This document shows, one piece after another, positions 30,290-40,195 of a stretch of 64,000 bases of DNA (within the stretch, counting starts at the first letter, position 1; the number at the start of each line of letters is the position of its first letter). A program made the position numbers and the translations under genes. Origin of the DNA: Bedellia somnulentella (Eukaryota; Arthropoda; Insecta; Lepidoptera; Bedelliidae); NCBI GenBank assembly GCA_963576735.1, contig OY755187.1, forward strand, positions 9,672,001 to 9,736,000, read 5' to 3'. The notes below the pieces were generated by a model. The model had not been told where the DNA came from and did no database searches. It worked only from the letters and a program-made list of their open reading frames with translations.

Positions 30290-30470
30290 GAATAAATAAA
30301 GGAAAGAAAAATTTCGACACAGGCGGGAATCGAACCCGCGACCTCGGGTATACGCCCCGACGCTCTGCCAACTGAGCCACCACCGTGTCAATTGGCTGCC
30401 AGTGCGAAATTCTTCTATCCTTTATTTCTTTTACACGTTTAAGTAGTGTTTGCGTTTCCTACCTCCGAAT
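30290..30470 (-). mobile_element. SINE C copy, reverse; best tRNA-like fold
   Basis: The reverse complement folds into a complete cloverleaf: acceptor GACACGG/CTGTGTC (one G-T pair), D arm GCTCAGTTGGCAGAGC, anticodon stem TCGGG/CCCGA with loop GCGTATA (GTA in the anticodon position, but C instead of the usual T before it), and T arm GCGGG-TTCGATT-CCCGC. With the copy at 29862-30058 it forms a long inverted repeat with arms of about 150 bp. I read it as a retroposon head rather than a tRNA gene. Confidence 0.7.
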
Positions 30471-30548
30471 TTTTAACTAATTCGGAAGGCCACTTGTCTA
30501 CCTTTTCAGATAGAATGCAAATGTTGAAAACGCCTAACTATCACATAA

Positions 30549-30622
30549 TTTAAATCTTTTTGTTCATGAAAACCTCATTTGGGGATTATTACTAATAAAT
30601 GAGGTTTTCATGAACAAAAAGA
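30549..30622. repeat. Palindrome from SINE C 3' ends
   Basis: Perfect 25-bp arms (CTTTTTGTTCATGAAAACCT... and its inverse) around a 24-base loop containing GGGGATTATTACTAATA. Both arms are the SINE C terminus, without any tRNA part. Confidence 0.8.
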
Positions 30623-30810
30623 AAATCATTAATGAATAGTTTGAATAATACGTCGGTATTTATAATGATGTGTGGTGGATGCGGTTGACTGCGACAGTTA
30701 CCGCAGAATTGCGGTTTCCATGTCTAAATTTCAATTCAATATACCGACCTGTGTCACAGGTTTAATAACGTAGAGGTGAGGTTAATTAATACGTATTTGA
30801 ACCGTTACTT

Positions 30811-30940
30811 TGCTGTGTAGTGTCAGCTTAGAATAGCACTACCCCATTTCTTCCCATGGGTGATCGTAAGAGGCGACTAAGGGTATCGGGGCTTTATAAC
30901 TGATTTATGGGCGATGCGGTTGGATACGCATCACAAAAAA
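30811..30940 (+). mobile_element. SINE A copy, 3'-truncated
   Basis: Forward head with the variant TTCCCATGGGTGATCGTAAG, as in the copies at 39687 and 45966. It ends after GCATCACAAAAAATTATACAC and lacks the 3' half. Confidence 0.75.
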
Positions 30941-31582
30941 TTATACACCTAAATATAAATTAAAATATAAATTATACACCTAAAATAGTTTCTTTATGTT
31001 CTATAAAAGGAAACTAATGTAAAATTAAAAGATGAGTCATGGAATCTAATACAGGTTGTAAGAAAACTCAACGCAATGTTTATACCATTTATCCCCCAAA
31101 GGAATACTTCTGAACATCACCACGAGCGTTATTTTATCGTTTCTCTGTCGGTTAGAGTAAGTGAAAATATACAATAGTATGTAAGTGCAAAAGAGAGGGT
31201 TGTCGTATACCACGCGTTATCTAGCTAAAAGGTTGTTCGAGCTAACTATACAGATGACATTTTTTTCGCATTTTTCCGAAGATAAGGAACAAAAGGTTGA
31301 TCTGATAATGTATCGAATGCTTCGAATAATAAAACTCATATACAACTCTACCTTTTAAGGTCTCGTTTTGTTCTCCGAGATTTCTCCGCCAACAGTGAGA
31401 AGAACAAAGAAAACAAAAGTTTCTTGAGAATCGAAGAAGCCTTGATTGCCTACAAAGTAGCAATTACTTGTAAGATCGGAACTAAGTCTGACTGTCTGGT
31501 GAACTTTGCTAAGATGGAACTTAGTAGCATGATGAATGTGTTTCGAATAAAATTGATTCGTTTCTATCATGCATAGATCCAT
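30941..31582. other. No recognised feature
   Basis: Two overlapping reverse frames of about 75 codons show no motif. ACACCTAAATATAAATTAAA is partly duplicated near 30950-30980. Confidence 0.35.
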
Positions 31583-31625
31583 AAACTTGCGGCTATAAAT
31601 CCCTAAAAAGGGTAGCCAGATGAAA
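31583..31625 (-). mobile_element. SINE A 3' fragment
   Basis: Short reverse tail fragment: GCGGCTATAAATCCCTAAAAAGG, GTAGCCAGA. Confidence 0.6.
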
Positions 31626-31679
31626 ATTAATCCTCACAAACTGGAGTTCTCGTTTTTTATTTCTGGGGGTAAACTTACA

Positions 31680-31900
31680 AATTTAATATAACATTACATT
31701 TGATATTAGAGGTTCAACCTAGTTGGATAGGATATTGCAGGTTTAAATTTTCTGATAAGAGATCTCAAAATTAAGATGACCGTTATGCCGTTGGTCCCGG
31801 TTACAGCCATGCTTGCAGTCCTAAGTCTGCCAACCTTCACTTGGCCAACAAGGTGGATTATGGCCACATCTCTCTATTCAGGGAAGGCTTGGGAAAATAT
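31680..31900 (+). mobile_element. SINE E copy, degenerate
   Basis: Forward order of blocks: CTTACAAATTTAATATAAC, GGATATTGCAGG, AAAATTAAGATGACC, GTTGGTCCCGGTTACAG, AAGTCTGCCAACC, CTTGGCCAACAAGGTGGATTA. Confidence 0.7.
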
Positions 31901-31910
31901 ATTTAGCTTT

Positions 31911-32257
31911 GATGAATAATTCTCTGGAAACCCTATCCATTAAATTACCAATTTATTTGTAATTAGATGAAAACTGTTAAATGAATTACAACAGAAAGTA
32001 GTTTGTTTTTCAGATTATTTGTGTAACCTTGTTTCTCGTGCTTTTTATACCGCTTTTTATTGATTTTACATGTTTATTGTATTTCCTATTTTTTATTCAT
32101 CAACAGTGAATACATGTGTTGTTTTCTGTCTTACTTTGTTTCTAGAAGTTAATAGAATTATATTATTAATTGTGACACCTAAAATCCAAGAACTCTAAAT
32201 ATTCTTCTGTAATATTTTATTTTAGTTGAGTGATATCCCCAGTTAAATCTAAAGCTA
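31911..32257. other. No recognised feature
   Basis: AT-rich spacer. Confidence 0.4.
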
Positions 32258-32405
32258 GCTACACGTAATGGTTACGCGTACATATGTACATGGTATGAGT
32301 ATGAATCAAGTGCACGCCTGCTTAATGGTGCGTAGCAATGTCGCGGAGCAAGACATGGATGGATGGCACTCTGATAGCTTGGAAAAGATTGGATGGCTTC
32401 CACCT
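32258..32405 (+). repeat. Direct repeat, copy 1
   Basis: About 148 bp from TAGCTACACGTAATGGTTAC to GATGGCTTCCACCT, repeated 314 bp further on. The core ATGAATCAAGTGCACGCCTG is identical in both copies. Confidence 0.8.
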
Positions 32406-32571
32406 ATCGGCAGTTTTTTTTTTGTAATTATACGTACTTATTATATTAGTATCCATTGTAGTAGGTAAAGATTGATCGCTTTGCAAGTTTGAATTCTGTG
32501 GTCGGGCAGAAAAGTATGTAAAAAGATAATTAACTACCCTTGCTATATCATTGAAATCTCAAAGTACGAGT

Positions 32572-32725
32572 AGCTACACTAAATGGTTACGCGTATATAT
32601 GTACATGGTATGAGTATGAATCAAGTGCACGCCTGTTAAATGGTGCGTAGCAATGTCGCGGCGGAACACATGGATGAATGGCATTCTATAGCTCGGAACA
32701 CACTGGATGGATTCCACCTGTCTGG
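32572..32725 (+). repeat. Direct repeat, copy 2
   Basis: Matches copy 1 with about 85-90 percent identity by eye. Differences are substitutions and short gaps (GGAGCAAGAC against GGCGGAACAC). Confidence 0.8.
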
Positions 32726-32730
32726 ACGAA

Positions 32731-33116
32731 ATAGTTGTTTCACATATACGTATACAACATATGAAAAAAACGTTTTATTTACATGTTTTCATTATTATTA
32801 TTACGTTGTTGTCTTATGATAAATCGATAATTAAGTAAGCCCTAGTAATTCATTACCATGAATGTAACAATACATATTAATAAATAAATCAAACTTGCAT
32901 TATGATTATAAAATTTTGGTTATCACCGTTAAGTCCGGACAATAAATCCGTACCGTTCGGCCTCTACTGATCCGTTATCACATAACTAGGATATTTTGAA
33001 ACGATGATCTGCCATATCATCATACTTTACCAGCTTAGTTACCCACAGGAAAGTACCTTCCAAAGTGTTGTATGAAAAATCATACGATGCAAAAGAAATA
33101 CCTTTTTTATTTGGTA
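32731..33116. other. No recognised feature
   Basis: AT-rich spacer before the reverse Helitron. Confidence 0.4.
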
Positions 33117-33933
33117 CTAGTGGATCGTCCCAGCTTCGCACGGGTAGCGTTGTTTTTTAAATATCCGAGGTTTCTTTCTTCAGTCACTGCTCAAGCATTG
33201 TGAAATTCAGCGTAATGTTTTCAATTTATTAAATTTATAGCACTCCCTTAACAGTGTAGTTTGGTGATTTTGAATGCGCTTTAATGAACGGTTCAGTATT
33301 TCCGTTTAATAGCAAATTTTGGAATAAAACGCCATGAAGTATTTATAACAATCTAAAAAATAAATCATTACGTTATGTAGGATGCAACTACTGGCGCCAT
33401 CTAGTATGTTATATGTAAATTAGTAAAGATTTGGTTTCGATCACGGGCGCGATGGCTTATTTTATGTATAATTTCGGTGTTTGTCTACCGATTTCTATGA
33501 TTCTTTTTTTATTGAATAGGTAATAATGTAACCTTTTTTAAATTAGGGATGAGTGAGAGGTTTACAAACGTAAGAGTAAACAAATATAATCAGGATGTTC
33601 CGAACTGCTAAGCTATCAGGAATTACACGTGTTATTGTGAGTCAACCATAAAAGATAGACATATACTGTTGAGGATTTTTTTTTAGATAATTTTATGAAA
33701 AATATTTCCGCCACACATGATTTCTATGTAAGTTTAACCATTAAGGCTGCACACGCGACGGAAGCTTAAAAAATGGAGTAACTTCTCCCGTTTTCCCCAA
33801 ATTTCCCAAAATTCCCCTTTACTTCTCTGCTGGAAAGTATACAAAAACCTGCGCAGGAGTATGAAGAATAATTGTACCAAGTTTCGTTAAAATCCGTCGA
33901 GTAGTTTTTGTTTCCATAAGGAACATACAAACC

Positions 33934-33995
<62 letters not shown>

Positions 33996-34114
33996 AATTT
34001 TACTGATTGCATTTTTGGCATCAGTATCGATCCCTAATCACCACCTGATAGTTATTTTGAAAATATATTTCATGTACAGAATTGACCTCTCTACAGATTT
34101 ATTATAAGTATAGA
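33117..34114 (-). mobile_element. Helitron-type element, copy 3 (reverse)
   Basis: 998 bp, reverse strand: CTAG terminus at 33117-33120 next to a host A (T on the element strand), and TCTATACTTATAATAAATC read inward from 34114. It carries the longest CAGA/TGTC tract of the four copies (about 33937-33992) and a GATGGCGCCAGTAGTTGCAT segment. Confidence 0.85.
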
Positions 34115-34134
34115 TATAGATAAAAAAATCTGCC

Positions 34135-34445
34135 TGCCGGTTAAGCGCTTGGTTTCAAGTACGGAGGTCTCGGGTTCGATTCCCGGGGGATGGTAACCTT
34201 ACAAATTTAATTTGTAAGATTCAATCCAGTCTAGAAGGTTATTGCAGGCTTGAATCACCTGATTATCCGAAAATTAAGATGATTCCCTGCTTCCCAGGGC
34301 ACGTTAAGCTGTCGGTCCCGGCTACTATTACGATAGTAGTCGTAGTCTGCCAACCCGCAATTGGCCAGCGTTGTGGACTATGGCCAAATCGCCCTATATA
34401 GGGTAGGCTCAAGCCCCTTGGTGGGGACATATATGGGCTGTGAGG
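34135..34445 (+). mobile_element. SINE E, complete copy
   Basis: The tRNA-like head has GGTTAAGCGCTTGGTTTC and a good B box (CTCGGGTTCGATTCCCGGG). The body carries TCCGAAAATTAAGATGATTCC, CTGTCGGTCCCGGCTACTAT, ACGATAGTAGTCGTAGTCTG, CCAACCCGCAATTGGCCAGC and CCCTATATAGGG. It ends CATATATGGGCTGTGAGGGG. Confidence 0.8.
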
Positions 34446-34464
34446 GGGATGAAAAAAACTAACA

Positions 34465-34525
34465 TATACCTACATTCATATACTCACAGCTGTTAATCCC
34501 ATACAGAAGTAGCTTTTCTTCGATT
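34465..34525 (-). mobile_element. SINE A 3' fragment
   Basis: Worn reverse tail: CATATACTCACAGCTGTTAATCC, AGAAGTAGCTTT. Confidence 0.5.
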
Positions 34526-34530
34526 CTGAA

Positions 34531-34986
34531 TTAGAAAATCCAAAATTCAAATTATTGAATTTTTTACCTGTGTGTCAAGTTCATAACTAATCTAAATAGG
34601 TTTTATACATCATTTGTTATTGGTGAACATACAGGCAAACAAAGTAGCTTTCACGCATACAAAATCAAGTAAGCGTTAAATAGAGTAAAATGAAGGTTCA
34701 GGAATATGTGTGAAGCATTTAACTAGAAAATAGACCTTGAAGACGTAGCCAAGATGTAATAAGGGATGAACTCATCAATCAGGTGCTTCCGAAAGGTTCC
34801 ACAGAAACTGCGAACGGGAATGAAGTTGGAATTAGTTTGGGGCTATCCCGACCTAAATAAGTTATTTACTTTTTGTGGACCGACTTGAAGGAAGCTATTT
34901 ATTTCCTTTCTATTTTCGTCTCATAAATCATACTTACATAATTACTTGGAAACATATATCTGATATAATATAAATCGAGGCAATTA
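34531..34986. other. No recognised gene
   Basis: Contains GTTTGGGGCTATCCCGACCTA near 34837, a faint match to the SINE F 3' part; nothing else is recognised. Confidence 0.35.
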
Positions 34987-35085
34987 ACATACATACATAT
35001 ACTCACTGCTAAAAATTCAGGGTACCTAGAACTTCATAGTAAGAAATACCTCAGCCACTTTTGGAAATTGAGTAGGAAAAATATT
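34987..35085 (-). mobile_element. SINE A 3' fragment
   Basis: Reverse: CATACATACATATACTCACTGC, CCTCAGCCACTTTTGGAAATTG. The 5' half is replaced by unrelated sequence. Confidence 0.65.
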
Positions 35086-35094
35086 ACTTATCAA

Positions 35095-35275
35095 TTAAGG
35101 AAAGAAAAGTGTTTCGACACCAGCAGTACTAGAACCCACGACCTCCCGGTCAACGCCCCGGTCGCTCTGCCAATTGAGCTATGGCGTCAAGTGACTACTG
35201 ATGCGAAATTCTTCTTTTGTTTATTTTCTTAACACCTTTGTTCCCAACATGAGGTTTTCGTGAACAAATCATTCT
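35095..35275 (-). mobile_element. SINE C copy, diverged, reverse
   Basis: The reverse complement gives GACGCCATAGCTCAATTGGC, AGAGCGACCGGGGCGTTGACC, GGGAGGTCGTGGGTTCTAG and, on its 5' side, GAAGAATTTCGCATCAG and AAAACCTCATGTTGGGAAC. It has the same order as 29862-30058: inverted tail, linker, forward tRNA-like head. Confidence 0.65.
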
Positions 35276-35529
35276 AATTATAGGAAAAATCACACGGCTA
35301 CATGAGAAAGATACAAGCAGAAAAGGATATATCGAAAAAGCTCAAAATCAGCAACGCAACCTCAAACTTATAAATATGCATTTCACAACCATTGCAATTT
35401 CCAGCCACATAACAAACAAACAAAAATACCGGCTAGAATTAAAGTAAATGTTACTACAGCGAAAAATGTGTATTTTCTCGTACAAATTGTGAATGGATGC
35501 AGTACTATATTATTTATTTGAGGATAATC

Positions 35530-35680
35530 CGGGATCACCACAAAGGTGTCCGCCACGGTCGGGCTGACCGACTATTTGTCACGTGCACCGTTCCCGCCAT
35601 CCCGCGCGGTCGCGCCGCCATTTTGCGGTCTTTGATAAAACAATATGGCCGCCGCCCGGTGACATTTGGGAATTACATAC
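35530..35680. promoter_or_regulatory. CpG-rich promoter-like block
   Basis: About 150 bp with much higher GC and CpG than the surroundings (TCCCGCGCGGTCGCGCC). GCCGCCATTTTGCGG and ATATGGCCGCCGCCCG resemble YY1/Pho-type sites (AAAATGGCGGC). No TATA box or exon is clearly attached, and a 69-codon frame across it looks accidental. It lies 0.75 kb upstream of the protease gene. Confidence 0.3.
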
Positions 35681-36001
35681 GTCTTCAATATTGTGCCTTT
35701 GTTTAACTTTTATTGCACGGTTATATTACAAAGTTTAAGTTGTTGTTTATGACTTAATTATTTGATGATGAACACTATAATTTTTCTTTGTTAACAAATT
35801 AGCCGTTACAGGAAATCTGTACTTCTATTCTATATTGTAATAAGTACTTATCATAAAGATGAAAGATTTATTTGTGTGATTATGTTTGTAATGAATAGGC
35901 TCCAAAACAGCTCCACAAATTCCAAATAATGTTCCACCAAATTAAAGTTATAAGACAGAGACGCACTATAGATGATGTACGGTCATGCGTCATGCGACGT
36001 A

Positions 36002-36140
36002 CAAAAACGGCGATAGACTTGCCCCCTATTTGTCCCCTCTGAGCACCAGGTAACATTAACGTCACATGATGTCCAGAAGTATTGGTACCCCTGCCAACCC
36101 CCCCATGGGCATGTATTTCGTGAACTTTTGAGTTGAGATG
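36002..36140 (+). mobile_element. SINE B fragment, degenerate
   Basis: AAAACGGCGATAGACTTGCC, GAGCACCAGGTAACATTAACG, TCACATGATGTCCAGAAGTA and CTGCCAACCCCCCCATGGGC are readable; it is 5'-truncated with internal loss. Confidence 0.7.
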
Positions 36141-36355
36141 AGTTAAGATTTTAGAATATTATGAAGATACTTAGCTAGCTTACTATTATTGATAAACTCA
36201 ATTTTAATATTGTTTTGTTTTTGTTTATGTGAAAAAATTCCAACTACACTTAAATTCATTTATTATCACTATCACTGCATTATTTTAGAATACCTCAAAA
36301 CAAATTGTAAACAATTTTAATTACTGCACGTGGACACTTTGCGAATACCAAAACA

Positions 36356-36365
36356 TATATAAAAG
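36356..36365 (+). promoter_or_regulatory. TATA box of the cysteine protease gene
   Basis: TATATAAAAG lies 57 bases before the ATG, which places transcription start near 36386 and a 5' UTR of about 25-30 bases. Confidence 0.65.
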
Positions 36366-36412
36366 CATCTAGTTTTATTAACTTCTAAAACTCTATTATT
36401 CTGGTATTAATC

Positions 36413-37402
36413 ATGAAGCCTTTCCTCTTTACCGTTTACTTTGCGGTAATACTAGGTGTGTCGCAGGGTACTCCTATGATTTACGATTTAAGTGAAGCTG
36501 AGGACCTCTTTATAAACTTTGTGGAAGAATACAACCGCACCTACGACTCACCTCGAGAAGTATTACATCGATTCCATAACTTTAAAAATAATTTGGTGGA
36601 AATCAACGCGCGAAATGAAGAACAGGATGAACCAATATTTGGGATCACTGAATTGGCGGATATTAGTCCTGAAGAAGTTCAAAGAATGATGATAAAGCCT
36701 ACAGCAATGATGCGACAGGTCCGACAATGTCCTCTAAAACCAGCTCCAAACGTTATTTCATCGGAAACTACTTTGGACTACAGAGCTAAAAATGCTATAA
36801 CTCCAGTCAAAAACCAAGGTAACTACTGCGGCTCATGTTGGGCATTTAGTGTTCTTGGGGTTGTCGAAGCTAAATACGCAATGAAGTATGGGAAACATAT
36901 AGATCTATCGGAACAGCAACTGGTCGATTGCGATACAAGTAATAATGGCTGTGACGGCGGATTCATGGATGTAGCAATGCAATATACTGCTGATAGAGGA
37001 CTTATGCTTGAGCAAGATTATCCATACCGCCAATACCAACAACGTTGCTACTATGATAGTAATCGTGTTGCAGTAAAAGTTGCCAACTGCGAGCGATTCA
37101 ATATGATGGGCAATGAAGAAGCATTGACTACTTTGTTAGCTGAAAAAGGACCTTTGTCCTTTGGTCTTAGTATGCAAACAATTTCGCACTACAGACGCGG
37201 TATCTACAAAAATTGTCCGGGATATACTGTTAATCATGCCGTTGTTCTTGTTGGATATGGGACTGAGAATGGCACTCCGTACTGGATTATAAAGAATTCT
37301 TGGGGAACAAGTTGGGGAGAACAAGGTTATATGAGGCTAAGAAGAGGAGCAAATGAGTGTAATATGCTAGGTTACAGTTTCACGTCTGCTGAAGTCGCTT
37401 AA
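36413..37402 (+). CDS. Papain-family cysteine protease (cathepsin L-like), intronless
   Basis: 329 residues plus stop. Residues 1-19 are a signal peptide (FTVYFAVILGVSQG), so the product should enter the secretory or lysosomal route. Residues 27-90 form an I29 propeptide with an exact ERFNIN spacing (E49, R53, F57, N60, I64, N68). The mature enzyme starts near residue 120 (LDYRAKNAITPVKNQG). Catalytic residues are all present: Q135 of the oxyanion hole, C142 in GSCWAF, H275 in VNHAVVLVGYG and N295 in IIKNSWG; GCDGGF at 179-184 is the usual disulfide/substrate-cleft segment. The length is typical of cathepsin L. The start is the first ATG after the TATA box. Single-exon structure is unusual for an insect cathepsin L gene and recalls the intronless cathepsins of insect viruses or a retrocopy; the intact frame suggests it is functional. 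A weak ATTAAA lies near 37634. Confidence 0.9.
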   Translation: MKPFLFTVYFAVILGVSQGTPMIYDLSEAEDLFINFVEEYNRTYDSPREVLHRFHNFKNNLVEINARNEEQDEPIFGITELADISPEEVQRMMIKPTAMMRQVRQCPLKPAPNVISSETTLDYRAKNAITPVKNQGNYCGSCWAFSVLGVVEAKYAMKYGKHIDLSEQQLVDCDTSNNGCDGGFMDVAMQYTADRGLMLEQDYPYRQYQQRCYYDSNRVAVKVANCERFNMMGNEEALTTLLAEKGPLSFGLSMQTISHYRRGIYKNCPGYTVNHAVVLVGYGTENGTPYWIIKNSWGTSWGEQGYMRLRRGANECNMLGYSFTSAEVA

Positions 37403-37935
37403 TTTGGATAATATTTGCTAAAGGTATACCAAAGAAGTGTGTTGTAGATTGGTATGGTATAATAATTTTTATCTTTTCAGAATGTATAGTAACATGTATG
37501 TAACATATTAATCAAAGTAAGTAATTGAATTATATTCATAAGATTGATTTAATTACGTATTAGTTTCGAAGAATAATTTCCAATGTTTTCGAATCATCGT
37601 ATTGTACTTTAATACCAATACGAAACTCCGATTATTAAAATATAAAACATGCATGCAATTAATTTATTACTAACGACATGGCTTCACGTGCATAAATAAG
37701 TCATATGATAGTGCAAAAGTGATAGTACTGCCCCTTGTCACAAATGTACACATCCTGACTCCTGGTGGATCAAACATGGAAATATCCGGTGATGACATAC
37801 GCCAAAGAACTACAACCAAACTGCATACAAAGGGGTCTTAAAAGGACAAAACAAAAAATCATAGTACAGAAATTCATTAATGCTCTATTACAGTTATAGA
37901 CAAGATATAGTAGGTTTAGTAGTTGAATCCGAGGA
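37403..37935. other. 3' flank of the protease gene
   Basis: AT-rich; it should include the 3' UTR. No strong AATAAA is seen near the stop codon. Confidence 0.4.
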
Positions 37936-38174
37936 ATTATGTACATATACATACATATACTAACGGCGAAATCCCAAAAAGGGGTAGCCAGAGCTTTAGA
38001 GCTAGAAAATCCTTAGCCACATTTGGAGGCGGTAGAAATGTGGTATCGTTGTTGATGGGTCTCCAACTGCATCGCCCAAAAATCACTTAAAATGCCCCAC
38101 ACCATTAGCACGACTCTGACGACACCCGTGGGTAGAAAGAGGTAGTGACATTCTAAGCCGGCACTACACGGCAT
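37936..38174 (-). mobile_element. SINE A copy, beta subgroup
   Basis: Reverse copy with a deletion after CACATTTGGAGG; the head complement CCGGCACTACACGGC is intact. Confidence 0.85.
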
Positions 38175-38215
38175 ATATGTTACATATACTATATGGGGTG
38201 TATAGTCCTTATATT

Positions 38216-38465
38216 GCTGTGTAGTGTCGGCTTAGAATAGCACTACCCCATTTCTTCCGGTGGGTGTGCGTAAGAGGCGACTAACGGTATAGGGGATTTT
38301 AAGGGATTTTTAGGCGATGCGGATGGAGACCCATCACCAACAACCTCTATTTTGCCATCTTTTCCCCACTCAACTTTCCAAAAGTGGCTGAGGAATTTCT
38401 AATTCCCTAGCTCTGGCTACCCCTTCTAGGGATTTATAGCCGTGAGTATATGTATGTATATGTAT
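38216..38465 (+). mobile_element. SINE A copy
   Basis: Full-length forward copy, one of the least mutated in the window, with TTCCGGTGGGTGTGCGTAAG and a tail of about six TATG-like units. It is placed head to head with the preceding reverse copy. Confidence 0.9.
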
Positions 38466-38914
38466 GTATTATTAATTTGTAACTTTACTAAAGCGAATTT
38501 ACGATCAAAATATTCATTGAAAACTTTATTCAACTAAATAAATTACTGAACAATATTTACGCAGCTCAGTGCAGATATTTAATAATTAAATCGACGTTTA
38601 TCTCAGAGTGCCGCGGTGGTATTAATTGAACATTAAACTCCGCAAAGGTATGCCAGTACGGGAGCTCAACTTTTCAAATTAAAGCGTAATATAAATTAGA
38701 CGAAATGAATTATTATTGTAGCGAACAGAAAACAATTTTAATGTCGGATGCTAACTTTAAACAGCTGTTTATATTTTCATTTATTCATTTCTGTAAGATA
38801 TTGCCACCGTTTTATTATATTGACATCGTATGAAAAATGAAATGAGTAGGGTCGTTTTAAATCGTTTTATTTTACCAAAAAATAAGAACAATATTTTAAT
38901 GAAACTCAACTCAT
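38466..38914. other. No recognised feature
   Basis: AT-rich spacer. Confidence 0.4.
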
Positions 38915-38985
38915 CTCAAAGGTTCACGCCGTATATCGCCAAAGACCCCGGCAGAGTTACTTGTACAACTTACATTTTTGTCCCC
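38915..38985 (-). mobile_element. SINE B 3' fragment
   Basis: Reverse tail: GGTTCACGCCGTATATCGCC, AAAGACCCCGGCAGAGTTAC. Confidence 0.6.
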
Positions 38986-39009
38986 ATTGTACCCATTTTT
39001 GCTAGGACA

Positions 39010-39250
39010 ATGTACATATACTCACGGCTATATTTCCCTAGAAGGGGTAACCAGAGCTAAGGAATTATAAATTCCTCAGCCACTTTTGGAAGTTAAGTGG
39101 GGAAAAGATGTTAAAAATAAAGGTTTTTAGTGATGGGTCTCCAACCGCATCGCCCAAAAATCCCTAAAAGCCCCAATACCGTTAGTCGCCTCTTACATAC
39201 ACCCACCGGAAGAAATGGGGTAGTGCTATTCTAAGCCGGCACTACACAGC
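39010..39250 (-). mobile_element. SINE A copy
   Basis: Full-length reverse copy; CACCCACCGGAAGAAATGGG and AAGCCGGCACTACACAGC at the head end. Confidence 0.9.
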
Positions 39251-39254
39251 AAGA

Positions 39255-39360
39255 AAAGACACATTGCTGTAAGCCCGTCTCGGGTTTAAAACCCACGCCT
39301 CTCTGAATAAAAAGCCGGTGGTCTACCCACCGAGCTCCCTACTACGTAATAGACAAGATA
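39255..39360 (-). mobile_element. SINE B head fragment (tRNA-like)
   Basis: The reverse complement shows GTGGGTAGACCACCGG and GGGTTTTAAACCCGAGACGG, a worn tRNA-like head with A- and B-box positions. Confidence 0.5.
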
Positions 39361-39624
39361 GAGGTAGTAGAGGTTGTATATTTTCACCATATATGGTAAA
39401 ATATATTATAAAGACGTTCTATTCTAATCGTTACATTTTTTTTATTTTTAATAGTAAGTTGTAACTTTATTTCTTAAACAACCTTTTGCCATAATGTAGG
39501 GCTTACGCTGTTTTATGAGTAGCATAAAATTTTATACTGCAATAGCATAACGGATAGGATAAATAAGTTTAATGTAGTTTCATTGCTTTCGGAATGTTAA
39601 AGAGCGAAAATGAGATTTTCTAGA

Positions 39625-39682
39625 AATCCCATAAGGGGGTAGCTAGAAACTTTGAATTCGATTTTCTTCAACTATAATTGTA
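39625..39682 (-). mobile_element. SINE A 3' fragment
   Basis: Reverse tail piece: AAATCCCATAAGGGGGTAGCTAGA. Confidence 0.45.
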
Positions 39683-39686
39683 ACCG

Positions 39687-39957
39687 TGTAGTGTCGGCTT
39701 AGATAGCCGTGTAGTGTCGGCTTAGAATAACACTACCCCATTTCTACCCGTGGGTGATCGTAAGAGGCTACTCAGGGTATAGGGGCTTATTAAGTGATTT
39801 TTGGGCGATGTGGTTGGAGACCCGTCACCAAAAACATTTATTATTACCATCTTTTCCCCAATCAACTTCCAAAAGTGGCTGAGGAATTTTTCATTCCAAA
39901 GTTCTAGCTACCCCGTTAAGGGATTTATAGCCGTGAGTATATGTACGTATGTATGTA
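39687..39957 (+). mobile_element. SINE A copy with duplicated 5' end
   Basis: GTGTAGTGTCGGCTTAG is present twice, 25 bases apart, at the 5' end; the rest is full length and of the CCCGTGGGTGATCGTAAG variant. Confidence 0.85.
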
Positions 39958-39959
39958 TA

Positions 39960-40130
39960 ATTGTAAATTGAGTGGGAAATAGGTGTAAAATAAAGGACGG
40001 TTGATGATGGGATATCATCCTTATCGCCCAAAAATAACTTAAAAACCCCAATGCCCTAAGATGCCTCATACGTAAGCTTCATGAAAATTTAGTAAGAGCT
40101 ATTTAAAGCCGATAATTCACAGATTCTAAG
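39960..40130 (-). mobile_element. SINE A copy, degenerate
   Basis: Reverse remnant: TTGATGATGGGATATCATCC, ATCGCCCAAAAATAACTTAA, ACCCCAATGCCCTAAG. Confidence 0.65.
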
Positions 40131-40195
40131 CCTTTACATGAGCGAGATAGATGTTAATGATACATGAAGTCCGGAAGGTATTATTTATTGTAGTA

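Noticed and set aside
30307..30390. Functional tRNA gene (tyrosine-type GTA anticodon)
   Set aside because: The cloverleaf is good, but the base before the anticodon is C rather than T, the sequence recurs in five places with the same non-tRNA flanks (AAATTTTTCTTTCC), and copies lie in SINE-like insertions with 13-16 bp duplications.
31242..31582. Two overlapping reverse genes
   Set aside because: About 75 codons each in different frames, no motif and no promoter or poly(A) signal.
35497..35706. 69-codon gene over the CpG-rich block
   Set aside because: It has no domain, and its residues reflect GC-rich composition; more likely regulatory sequence.
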